The translations under genes were made by a program, and so were the position numbers. Source: Sipunculus nudus (taxonomy: Eukaryota > Annelida > Sipuncula > Golfingiida > Sipunculidae). Taken from it: a DNA stretch of 64,000 bases. The stretch is from assembly GCA_026874595.1 (NCBI GenBank), contig CM049317.1, forward strand, positions 11,628,382-11,692,381. Reading direction: 5' to 3'. The notes below the pieces were generated by a model. The model was not told where the DNA came from, did not search any database, and worked only from the letters and a program-made list of their open reading frames with translations. Positions 37,210-49,700 of this stretch are shown here, in pieces. Position 1 is the first letter of the stretch. Every line of letters begins with the position of its first letter.

Positions 37210-40200
37210 ACATGAGCTTTGTCAGGAGTTAGCTGATTTCCGAAATAGGAAAACGAAACAGTAAGACAGACAATGCAATGTTTAAATAAAAGATAAACCA
37301 ATATCTACTCACTTTTAAACAGTCGGATAGGTCGTATATAATTTCAATAATATACACGTATATTTTAAGAACTTGGGTGTTTCCATCCTCCTCCGTGTAT
37401 TCAAAGAACAGAGCCATTATCTGAGCGGCATCCTTAAGTAACTCATCCGGACACGTACACACATAGCGCGAATCTAGATTTGTATAGACAGAAACAAAAT
37501 CTTCATCAACTTGACAATTCGTATCTTCATCCTTCGGATCAATTTCTACCCATTTTGATGTACTGTGGTCTATGTGATAGGTCTTTATATTATTTCTAAT
37601 GTTAGGATCCGTAATGTTGTGAGGCAGACGGATTTCAACATTGTGTAAATAGATAGATCCAGATAATTCCACCACTGGGCAAATCATTCGTTCACTGGCT
37701 GGAATGTTCCATTTCGAGTTGTCCATATCTGCGTATATTGAGCAGGATAATTGAACTTGCTTTTGATCCGGTATGGATCCCGCGGGAACGAATAGTTCCA
37801 CACCCGAATCGTCGTCCTGCAATGGACCACCCTCATTGGTAAAACTTCCACCAATTACAGTGTCTGGAGTGATTAATTTCTCTTCTGCTATTGGTGTCGT
37901 TTGGTCATCTAGTGGACGCTTATCCCCGTTCGTTATCATGCGACGTTTCTCTTTACGGAACTTTTCCACGCTGTGCTCCTTTATTTACAAAAGACATGTC
38001 AACTTAAAAGCAATTTTAGATATTCCCAAATATATGAATATCAAATAAAAGTAGTAACATGTAAAAGATACATATGAGCTCAAGAAACTGCAAATGACAG
38101 CACGAGTTGGGTGGAAATATGCTGTATCAAAAGATTTACAAACAACTAACAAACGATGCAACTGCCGGTTAATATAATTATACCTGTCGTTTTATCAAAG
38201 GATGAGACGTAAAAAGTATTGTTTTGTTACCTGGAGAATTTTGGCCTCTGGTGATACCAGTTGTCTTTCTATTGATTCTTCTATTTGACGAAGGTCATCA
38301 CCCTGGAATGTAGTACTTGTGTAACCAGAGATCACATTAGATTAACCAGTATTAAGCAAATGTCATTTTAAAACATCAAACTGAGTGTATATTTTTATCA
38401 GAATAAGTGTATATAATTATGGGCGCTTTACAGGCTATGTAAAATAAATAGCTCTTCCTTTGTATTCCGTTATTATTTTAAAAAAAATTAATTTCGATGT
38501 TTTCTTGGATTTCTAGAATAAATTACTTCATAAATTCGACCGATGGGTGTTCATTACACATGACAACCCAGGCATATAAAATCGAATGCGAAATTATCTG
38601 TGTTGCATGTTCTACATTAAAAATATAAACCTGTTTTGATAATGCGCGTCTATATCATACAAATAATGGGTATTCTCCAGACTCGCCCTAAGGGAAGCAC
38701 ATGCAGAGTAGTATCAAGTCTTTCTGAAGACTCATAGTTGACCTAACCATGAACTCAATGTGACGTTAATCGCATACTAATTCAGTGAATATTCATGAGC
38801 AAAGTAGTTGCGATCAACCAACCAAGTAACCGTTGGCAACGTAAACAGTCAATCATCTGACATGCACAAACTGTGCATAATTTGGGTGACCCTCCCAAAA
38901 AGAAATCGTGAAGTCTGTACCAGTACCCCTGTCAGCATGTTTCTCCGGTATATTTCTTAAACAAAGGAGACAGTATAGAAAGTTCTCCTCACTATTATCT
39001 TGTAAACGGCTCTCGCATTATAGGCATGGAAAGCCTTTTGTGTGGGAGCGTTTTGGGGGACCATTAGCGTACATAGGTCAAAGGGACGGAACATAAGGGT
39101 TATTTACCTAGCTTCTATTTCCATTTTGTCTAACTAGAAAATTACTACCGCCATAAACTATATATATTTCCGAAGAAATAAAAACCGAAATGTTTAATCC
39201 CATGAAAATATACTAAATTGAAAGTATACATGTGTGTTTGTTACTGTATCTACCTTCCGTACAGAGGATACTTGTGTCAGAAGGCCCCCGCTTTCCTCTT
39301 TTTCATCATTATCTCCTCTGGCCTGAAAAAAAGTGACATCCATGAAGACATCCCGGAGATTTTTCTGTTTTTTAAACATAATGGTCGAACAAGGAGTTTA
39401 TAAACTCTTCGGGTCGAATTATAGTGAAACTTGACATTGGTTTGTGATTTTAAGAAGTGGTTATCAAATGTTCAATCCTTCTTTGGTGAAAGGGGAGATT
39501 TGATGGACCTGTTCAAATATCAGAAAGATTTTATAACATGAGTATTTGTCGCTCAACAATTTTGTGGGAAATATATCAGAAACAAGGATAACTGATGTCT
39601 TTAAATATTCTGAAAGGGACAAAAACAGGAGCAATATTATACCTATTCTTTCACACTATCAGTTCAAGTTTGCTTCATACAAAAGTTTTCAGGCAAAAGT
39701 ATCCCTGCACAAGGTCTCAGTGCCTCCCTTTGAGCTATTTAACACCTTGTTATGGTTTTGCGTGTTTGTAAAAACAGTACACATGTATCTGTTTACAATT
39801 ACATGGAGGTCCGATTTTGCGCATGCGCGCAGACAACATGCAATATTTCAGCCAAGTATCTGCATATAACATATTTTTGGCCAAGACAGTCAGGGCATCT
39901 CCTGAATGACACATGGTTTAGCCCAGGCGGTGCACACTTTGTTTATGTTGACACCTGTGATCGCGCCCGGTCCACTGATTTTAACACTCGTTTACAGGAG
40001 TAAGCCAACGATTTAAAAGGAAAGTTTTGGCAGGTACAATTTATTTAAAAAAGAAGACGCTATTCTTCATGTTAATTCAACTTGCTTTATAGGTGATTTG
40101 GCCCCTTTGAAGGTTTGTTTGATAAGGTTAACTCCTTTGGAACTTACCCGTACTGTCTTCTCCTCGGTTACCCGTATCTTTCGCCTGATCTCATAAGCAA

Positions 40201-41803
40201 TGCTAAAAATGACCAACGCACCTCCGGCCACTCCAAATATTATACCAACAACCTGACCGGCAGCTGCAAAATATGTAAAGACATACACATGGTAATAATT
40301 TTTTAAATACATACATATCATATTATATGATGTAAATTAAGCTTTTGGGTATCCATACATCACAACTTGGAAATGGTTGCAGGTTAAACTCATTTTTTTT
40401 TAATTTCATGTATTCCCAGGAAAACCCCACAGTATAATATACCACGCAACCTAATAAACACATGCAGATTTAAGTGCAAACACATTGAAACATTTTCATG
40501 TCGCGTTTATTCCTCATATTCACGAAATAGAGAACACTCCCTGGCCAGATACCTTAACCTGTGTAGCTGCTACAGGTGGGCCTTTTATATGATTAATAAT
40601 GAAGCTTTTTCATTACGTACACATTCCGCCTTGCTCAGGGGCGGGTGAAGAGACTGCTCCGAGCAACTCCACGTCTGCAGTCAAGTTGTGGTACCCTGAA
40701 AATATGTAGCTATATATTTAATTGTAGTACATGTTATTGTAGTACAAGTGCAGTCTGACGGAGGGGCTTTCTCCTGGCAAAGAAACACTTCGCTTTATAT
40801 GTAAACCACTCGTTAAGTCGTGGGTCAAAGGAAAGTTAGATGAACTTGATCTATTTTACATGAATCGTACATATAGTTTTATTTAAAAATTCTAGCAAAT
40901 TTCTGTGCCTCCGATTTTGGCGCTCGGTAAACTTTCGTAAATGTTGGGAAGAAAGCTGAGGACCCGGAGAAAACCAAATGGCCGCTATGCAAAGCAGTCT
41001 CAAAGCCACACGTGGAATTGAAGTTTCCTTAACCCGGGTCGCCAGCGGAGAGAGCCGAGCTTGTAACTACTCAGCTATTAATGTCATAGTGAATGTTCGA
41101 CAGTACAACATACAGCAACAACGCGAGTCGAATATCGAACGGGTTTCCAATTATCGCAAAATTATTAGGCCTACTTCAACTATACACAGGTGAACGGTCA
41201 TTTATAGACAGCCTTAATTGCATTTTATGTATGACATCCACCCGAGGATGCCTGTAGGTTTAAAAGTCGAAAGGAAAAAAAATTGATAATCATAACTCTT
41301 TTGATATAATAACATATTTTTAAATCAAAGATTTACATTATAATAATATAAAATCTGTCATATCGACTGCTTATAGGAAACGAATATTTCTCTGAAGATT
41401 ATTAAGAATCAATTTAAATGATTAATGTGATAATGGATATATCATGTGTTGGTCACTAGATGGTACGATCACGAGCACGAAACGCTCCCCTCGTGAAACG
41501 AAAAAAAAGTGATAATCCCGTAAAATTAGCTAGGCGAATATGAAGTCAACTACAGTAAATTTAGGAACTCTTGAGTCATTTAGAAATAAACAGCCAAAGA
41601 GGCATCCAAAAAGACAAAGTAATCAGATTTATATACTCAGTGCAAATAACATAAACACAACCAACTCAGCAAACAAAGAAGACAAGCGAACAAGCAAAAA
41701 TATAATTATAATAAACTAACAATCAAACCTGTATAATGCTGCTAGCATAAATCTATGAATGTAACTAGTTATTTTATACCAAAGATCCCCTGTTATATGC
41801 TAA

Positions 41804-41850
<47 letters not shown>

Positions 41851-42433
41851 TACTGTATATACAAAATGTGTAGGGATTCCAATGTTCATTACATCTCCGG
41901 GGTGGGGGGATGCAGGGGCTTTCCGACGAATTTGTATTGGTAGTGATAAGTAATATGATTTGTAAGAAGCAGTCGTGAAGTTTTTGAAAATGTCTTAATG
42001 AAAAGCGGCATTGTTTATGCAGTAATTAAGAGACACTTTTATCCATTCAGTATTGATTTTTTTTTCATGCTACACAATTTGCCTTTTTTGACTTTAGACA
42101 CTTTGCAACAGATACTTTTGGAACAAAATGTCATGCGTGATTATCATATTTAATATTGTGAGGTGTATAATTTGTGATGAAATGATAATATGCACAAAAT
42201 TAATGATTAAAAGTGCGGAGGTATTGTTACATTACACCTAAGCTGTATGAAATATATTGGATCCTGCATATTGAGCTCATGGGACAGCTTCGGTGATTCT
42301 AAATCTTAGTGCAGGAATGTACATAAAAATGCTCTAAACGTAAAATATAGGAAATGTTTTATTGATAAATAATAAATTACTTACCTGAAACCATCTGGAC
42401 GACGAAGATCAAGAGGAAAGTAGAAATCAACAT
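35604..42433 (-). CDS. Single-pass membrane protein with cytoplasmic ZU5 domain (UNC5/UNC5C-like relative without visible death domain)
   Basis: Eight coding exons on the minus strand, in transcript order: 42385-42433, 40621-40695, 40148-40263, 39254-39322, 38231-38302, 37313-37978, 36471-36635, 35604-35816. They join in phase to 474 residues plus stop. Residues 1-16 form a signal peptide (MLISTFLLIFVVQMVS). A short ectodomain (about 17-45) has one N-glycosylation site, N20-L-T. The helix at about 46-66 (VVGIIFGVAGGALVIF) is followed by basic RRK, giving a type I topology. Residues about 168-270 match a ZU5 domain: GGSFTNEGGPL, then DSGVELFVPAGSIP. The rest (about 300-474) may be UPA-like, but this is weak. 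UNC5 receptors carry ZU5, UPA and a death domain inside the cell; the last exon here does not look like a death domain. The ligand and role are unknown. Confidence 0.85.
37103..37262. repeat. Long hairpin with (TA)n loop in an intron of the ZU5 gene
   Basis: The left arm (37103-37164) and right arm (37201-37262) are reverse complements over about 62 bp with three mismatches. They share TTCGGAAATCAGCTAACTCC. The loop is a (TA)n tract of about 36 bp. The hairpin starts about 50 nt downstream (minus strand) of the donor of the ZU5 exon. A separate (TA)n tract lies at 37044-37085. Confidence 0.95.
37313..37978 (-). CDS. Exon 6 of the membrane gene: ZU5 domain
   Basis: A 666-nt exon in phase 0 at both ends. 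It encodes a basic juxtamembrane segment (VEKFRKEKRRM), then the ZU5 domain. Family-typical features are the opening GG.F.NEGG pattern, SGVELFVPAGSI, and a later segment on elicited binding (CPVVELSG, VEIRLPHN). A C-terminal hydrophobic strand (LKIYVYIIEIIYDLSDCL) may start a UPA-like fold. In UNC5, ankyrins and ZO-1, ZU5 mediates protein-protein contacts; here its partner is unknown. Confidence 0.88.
40696..42384. other. First intron of the ZU5 gene
   Basis: About 1.7 kb, AT-rich, with a (TA)n tract at 41807-41848. I looked for an extra ectodomain exon (Ig or TSP type) on the minus strand and saw none. The plus-strand open frame at 40978-41193 has no splice or homology support. Confidence 0.5.
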
Positions 42434-42771
42434 GCCTGTGTGTTGTCCCGTAGCCGGTATGGCGTGGCCTATGTTACAAGCAAAGTAAACTGTACACATG
42501 GAATGCCCATGCGGTCATCGTCTAAGCTCCCAGTTGTAACTACGATAACGCATTGGTCACGATAATACAAGCAATTAGATATCAGTGGTAACTGGCAAAG
42601 TATTGATTATTGTATTTATCCATGCAGGTTTGCGAAGCCCGGGTTTTACTGGTAACTAAGAAACACTGCAATGTGGAGTAAAGATGAAACAAATATATAT
42701 CTAATGACAAATGTCATTAATTACATATTTAATTAATATAAAATGTCTTGTGAACAGCTTGTAGCAATGTT

Positions 42772-42818
<47 letters not shown>

Positions 42819-43735
42819 ACAGTATGTTCTTGTTAATTTGTAATAAAAACACCTTTACCATGGCGTACCAGGTGCGACCAGCTTGAAGCTGTGTATGTTT
42901 CATTCATTGTTTGTATATTAATATAATTGATTATTCTGCTTACGTCATAAGCATAAATTAATCTGTGGGAGAGATATGGCTGTACCTTAGGTATGTGGGT
43001 CTGTGCTCAGAAGACCCGTAGTGTCATACAATTAATTAACGTCTATTTATATTTCGAGTATTTTGATATGAGTTGGAGGGGTAGCTGACAATATATTAAC
43101 GGAAGAAAATGTTTGCCACTATAAATTATCACCAAGACGTGATAATATTAGGATGTTATCATGGGGTATATTAATAGTCTGCAGGTATCACTCAGAGTGA
43201 TAATCACTAAGTCTTCAACTGACTGATCAATGTTTGGTACGTCTTCACCGAGCAAAGTACGGCAGATCCATGTACACTATTCACATTTACATCTATGTAT
43301 CCAACCAGTGAATCTGTTAACGTTTCAGCGATGAGGATAAGTTTACTTTAAGAGCGACACTTGAATAGACAGTTTTTCCTCCAAATGTGATTTGCACGCT
43401 GTTTACTTTCTCCCACTGTGAAAGGTAGGGTGACGTATTATTGATTGTTTGTAATATATCAATACATTACATATAGATTATTTTATATCTTTCCATAAAA
43501 TGAAAGATTCAAATTGCAAAAGCACATTTGTTTTATTATATATGTATGTGTGTGTGTGTATGTGTGAGGGGGGCTCTGGATATTATATATACGTCCGCGA
43601 AAATTAAAAAAACAAATAAAAAATCTAAAGGATTTCATAGGAGGGATGGTGTGAAATAAGAGATCAATAAATTTTTCAGAAAAAAGTGAGTAACTAATTA
43701 AGCGCAAGTAAATGTTATTTTTTTAGCATTTCAGC
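42434..43735. promoter_or_regulatory. Divergent intergenic region between the ZU5 gene and the repeat-exon gene
   Basis: The start codons of the two genes are 1.3 kb apart and face away from each other, so this stretch must hold both promoters or 5' leader exons. It contains a (TA)n tract at 42774-42815. A possible 5' leader exon of the plus-strand gene could end at the donor near 43424 (AAAG/GTAGGG), because a splice acceptor, TTTCAG, lies just before the ATG at 43736. No core promoter motif is convincing by eye. Confidence 0.5.
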
Positions 43736-46700
43736 ATGGAAGAAGGAAGCACGACAGAGAGAACTTCGAGGCAAAGGGAAAGGCGTGCGGAACAGGTATT
43801 TTTTAACATTTAAATACACATATACGCGCATCGACGTGAACGTACACACACAAGAATGTATTCGAGGAAAAGCTGGAGTGTATGTACAAAGGCGGAGACA
43901 AACACATTTACAGGCACATACAAACGCACACAAGCTTATAACGATCCACATGTACATGTATTTTCTTTTAACAAAGTGCATGTGCTGTTTGTTTCAGCTA
44001 TATCAGTTATCAGTATTTTTTTTTATTTCTGCAAAAAATATATATTTAAATTTACCGGCTCGACTTGGTAAAGCATGAACGCTGTGACTGTAAGTATTAG
44101 TTGTATTAAAGTACCTTTATGCTCCTGAATGTTTAATCTCCGCTGAGGGGGTTGCGCTTGACCGAATGCCTTCTATCTCAGAACTTGTTTAATATATTCA
44201 ATAGAAAGGGAAGAGAAGGCTTCCTCGCACTCCGTCTCCTCTGAATTCTCAAGACACTTCCTGGAAAACGGGCCTCAAATCTGATGGGAATCGTAAACCG
44301 GAACAAACAGCTCAGGTAAGGCTGTTGTCACTATATGGGTGACCAGAAAAGTTCCTTTATATTAACATGTTTTTACGGTTTTTCATCATCTTATATCAAA
44401 TTGATAGAAATGATGACTTGACACAATTCATAACAATAATGAGTCAACACGCTTGAACAGCCCTTCATTATTTGGGAATGCATTTTCATAACCTGTAGTT
44501 TCTAATCTCATGAAAAATACTGAAATCGTATACGTGGATGGATCGCTTTCTCTGTATGATAAGCTGCAAATGAAAAAAAAAAAAAATACAGTGATGGAAG
44601 TAAACTTGGTCATCAGAGCTGCATGGAAGGTCGAGGATTGGGGGTTGGGGAGCTGCGCGACGTTCGTGTAACATCATATGGTCAATAGATTACCAGGGTA
44701 ACAAGCTCCTTTGCAGCAAAAAAAGGATAAAATTCTGTTATCAGAAAACAGACTAACAAAGTTATGACAACCCTGAAATAAATTACTATATCTTTGTCAA
44801 AATTGTGCATTAAAAAATTGCCGAAATACCCATAAAATGCAAAGTTTTTGAACCATTGTGAAAGATTATTACGTTACCTATTATAGAATGTTTCTTATTG
44901 TTAAATGGTGACTCTCATGAAGTTTGACAATTCTGACAAAAGTGCATATCTGAGTCACGACTTCCTGGGTACTTAACGACATCAGTCAAGTTGTGTGAAC
45001 AGAGAACAAAGAGCTCAAATCCATCGTCCACTAAACTTTCTTAACGTATCTGAACTATATCACGGTACATTTCCAGGCATAAATCAAGCTTACTGTCATA
45101 AGAATTATGAGTGATTAGTCTATGAAGAAGGTCAATGATAGCGGTAATTTATTTTTAACGAAGCCCTCATTATAACTGTGCTTTACACGTGTATATAAAG
45201 GCGATTATGTTTTCATATCTCATTAATTTACACTGGGAGATTTTGATACCACTTCTGTACTCATAATTCAGAATACTAGCAATAAATTAAACTTATTTAA
45301 CGCGAACGAGTAGGAAAGACGTCCAGAGCGTGACTCTCCCTACTTTTTGAGAAATTGTACGTCGTCAGCTTTTTCTTTGACAGATTCCACAAATCCCCTG
45401 TAACCTAATTGGGTGTTAGACAAACAAATTAAGTAACGTTATCTTAACTTGGCTTCCATGTGATCGGTTTTATTTCTCAAGCATAGTCTTTCGGATTAAT
45501 ATCAGCAGAATGACTGTTTAATATGTTTGTTTGCCAAGGAGCCTAATATTCTTATCTAATAAATGTAAGGCAAAAATACCTTTTCTCAGTTTTCTTATAA
45601 AACTATGGGTTTTTACTATTTATTATATTTATTATATAATAATATACGGTAGAACCATTCGATCGTTGTCACGTAGCTCCACTGTAACCACGCCTGGGAA
45701 TTGGTCGTTTTAAAACATACTATGCGTGTCCTAGGGGGGGGGGGGGGGTTATTTTCCATATGTACGCTTAAATCCTGAGAAAAGGTACATTAATTCTCAA
45801 AGGCTGCAGAAACTACATTAACTACACAAGGACGGTTAATATACTAGTTTTCTTAATTACACTTGTACTATGTTACAATGGGAATTTAACTGACATTAAT
45901 TAAGCACTTCTTTTTCAGACACAGTCTGAGAGGCAACGGCTAGGAAGGTCTCCCTCTCCTTTAAACTCTAAAGACAGTTCGTGGAAGAAAGACATGAAGG
46001 GCGAATCAAGTTTATCTTTGGATTCTGGAAGAATGGTATAGAAGTTGAATAAACTAATTTATTTATCATTATTCTCCTTTTACTAAATCATGGTTTATCT
46101 ATTAGAAACTATATTCATTTTACTTTTCCATTAGTAATTTAAAAATTTAAAAATTTTCACGTAAGGTTCGTTTATTTATAATTAACATGAGCAATAACAA
46201 AATGAAGTATGTGATTTTACCTTGTCATGGAGTTTACGCGTTGTAAAACAGCCCATATTCAAATGTCTGCATGTCTATGCTGGAGGGTTGTTCACACCAT
46301 GTAAATCAAGAGGATTATACGGGCAGTAACTATATTGAGCAGTGAATATTGAGCCATGACAGGACATCCTGTGTTACCTCTGCTATATAGGGAGATAAAC
46401 GGAAGGCCAGTCGTTCCCCGTCTCCACTAAGCAGCGTGGACGTGATGTGGAAATCAGACATGAAGCTAAGCTCAGCTGGATCACAAGGCTTACGGCATGA
46501 GGTCGGTTGATTAAGGAAAATCTTGAGTCCTGCATTTAAAATAATATTCGATAATCTGAAGTTGCACACGTTTCCCTCAAATCAACAATCCTATGCCAAT
46601 ATGAATACACATACATACATGGGATAGTTCAGTAATGAAATGTCCATCATGTAAAAGATGAAAATATATATGCAGTATGGACACTGATGGCATTTTCCAT

Positions 46701-49700
46701 ATATCTACGCATCGCCTATTCCATGAATAATTATCAATGTAATTCGAAAATGTATGACTTCTCCATTTTTTTGTTACAGATTGATAAGCGGAGAGCTTCT
46801 CGGTCACCGTCACCTCTACATGAAGAAGATCTGGCTTGGAAGAAAAGAATACGGTCTCATTCCTCTGCCTCCACGGACTCGGGGCATTCGGTAGCGTTAT
46901 TATTAATATCATAGTTGCCAGGAACGCGAGGTTAAGCGTTTGTCATGCTCTAAATTTCTTTCGGATGCTCGGTTCTTTGGGTCCAATCGTTCGACTGTCT
47001 GTAAGACAGAGATGATCAACTTTTGTCCTTGAAGCAGCCAACGGCCATTACAGGCTGTCTCAAACAAACCAATAGGTTCTGTAAACAGTGCACTGACAAC
47101 TGTCCCTTACAGTGATTTGTAATCATGTTTTAATAGATACTAAATTGCATAAAATACAGAAAAAGATTCAAATTAAATAATCATTCAACATTTGACACAA
47201 ATCATCTTCACTTGGAACGTGCGAAACTCAGATTGGGCTCTCTAACATTTTTACCTGAGTGTCCCGACTCTTAAGATTTTAGCCCTGATTATTCTATTTT
47301 TATTAACAATGGTTCACAAACAGTAAACAACGTTAAACGTATATACATAAATTTGTTTTTAATACTCTTACATTACTGTCCCTGCTGCTATCACTACTAT
47401 AATAATCATGATAGGCCTAATACTAATACTGCCATATATCTCCACTGGTTTTTATACTCCATTGTGGGTACCAATGTCCTATTTTGTTTTTCTGTTCATA
47501 CGTTTTGCTGGTAAACCCCGATAATGGTTACCTTTCACATATATTCTAAGGATACGAGATGACAGAAGGCATTTATTTAATATACATGATAGACAAAATA
47601 TCTAAAAAACAAAAAGGATCAATAAGTATCTCATCGTATATATAAATATATAAATGACCTAGATAACGGTCTGGCACTCGGGGTTTCTCAACAATCTTTG
47701 GTTCCACTGGTATTAAGTGAAGAGAAAGTATGTTGTTCCTTTATTGTGCTGTGTTCTTATCATACAAAAGATTCTGTATACGGCAATATATAAATTACAT
47801 TTTGTCCATATGAACTTCAATAAACAACATGTACAACTGAAGTGAGTAACGTGCATTTAATGTTTTCTCATTAAATTCCTTAGTAAAATAGATTTTTAAA
47901 CTTAAATTTAAAAATACTATAACTTTTCTGTTAAGTGTTATAATATTATCACTTTGTATGTCCTCTTTAGGAACAACGGAAGCGGGCTTCACGATCTCCT
48001 TCACCACTTCACCATGACGATCAGATATGGAAATCTCGTCTTAAATCTCATTCTGATGTCTCGTCCATTGATACATTTCAAGTAGGAAATCATTTTATAA
48101 ATACTGTTATAAATGCTATAACTTTTTGGACAGTTTATTCTTTCATGTTTGAAAACCGGGATAATCGGATTATTTGTTCTAAGTGTTTAAAGAATGGGAA
48201 ATGGTACATGCTTCTGAGACTGTAAGAGGAATGTTATTTTTCAGCTGAACTTTTGAGAAAACGATACCGCTTCTAAATTATTCAAGAAATGCTAATGTAT
48301 TATTAATCAAGGCAAACATACAAGGCCTTGGAAACATATTAACCTTAATCACCTCCTCCCTGAAGTTATTTTTATTTGGAATCGGCCACCATTCGTAGAC
48401 GATTTCGCCAGTATAAAATTACGACAGCTATTTATAACGGTTACGTAAATGTATGAACACCAATGTTTAGAACACTAATGTTAGCTTTCCCTTGGCGCAA
48501 TCATGATATACTCCATGAAGAAGTGGAGATAAAAGTTTGCTTATATTTATTTACCCCAGGGGATGATTATTCCTGCAGATTCTCTACATATTCGCAGTGC
48601 GTAAGTTGTAATTGTACACATTTCTTTTGTTTAAGGGCAATAAGAGGAAAACTCTGAGGTCACCGTCACCTCTGCATGAAGACGATCTGGCTTGGAAGAA
48701 AAGAATACGATCTAATTCCTGTGCCTCCACGGACTCAGGGCACTCAGTAGGTGTTATTATTATTATTGTAAAATTCCGCCAGGATGAGGATTAATGTTTT
48801 CAACGTCACATTGGTTACTTGATCGGTTATTCGTAAATTAGTCCGTTATCAACCTGACTTATTAAGGTTGTGAATGGGGTTTTAATATATTTTATGCAGG
48901 GTAAGGGGACACCTATATAAACATATTTTTAGGTAATCTATATCACCATAATAAGTTTTTGGTCACCAGATACATATCATTTGTTTAACCCGACAGTACA
49001 AATAGAACAGTCGTTCTATTATGTACACTTCATTTTGTCATTTTGACTCGTTACTTTGAATTATTGTAATGCACTCGTGTCCAGATGCCTCAGCTTTAAT
49101 GAACTGACTCTAAGGTTTGCGGCTGCAAGAATTATATTTCTGGTTCCTCAAAATCGGATCATATAAAACCAAACTTATATTCACTGCTTTTTCTGTCAGT
49201 TTTTGTAAATAGGACAATAGATAATAATTTTCACATCTGTTAGAGCTGATACAGTGTTAAACTCAATCAAGGATAAAAACAGCAAGATAAGAAAAATTAC
49301 TGAGAGTTTCTTTTACGATATCATTGTTTAGACAGAAGTAGTATTCATTGTTGTTAATCCGAAACTGTGGAATAAACTACCTGATACATTATGAGAAACC
49401 ACCAATCTCTAAATATATATTTAAACTGAAACATTAGTTCATGATATATTTTATGCCTATTCATTTATATCGAATGTTTTACATATTCAATGTAAACGGT
49501 TTGAAAATATTCGTGTACTTTTTATGCCTTTAATAGGTATTTTTTAGTATATTTTGTATAAATGCATTATTTATTATTGTACCTGTTTGAATATGGCATT
49601 TAGCTGTTAGACTCATTATAAAATCATATGCATGATTGTTGATTGTAATATATTATTAAAATAGCGTTTTACAGTATGTACCGTCATGGACTTTACGTTT

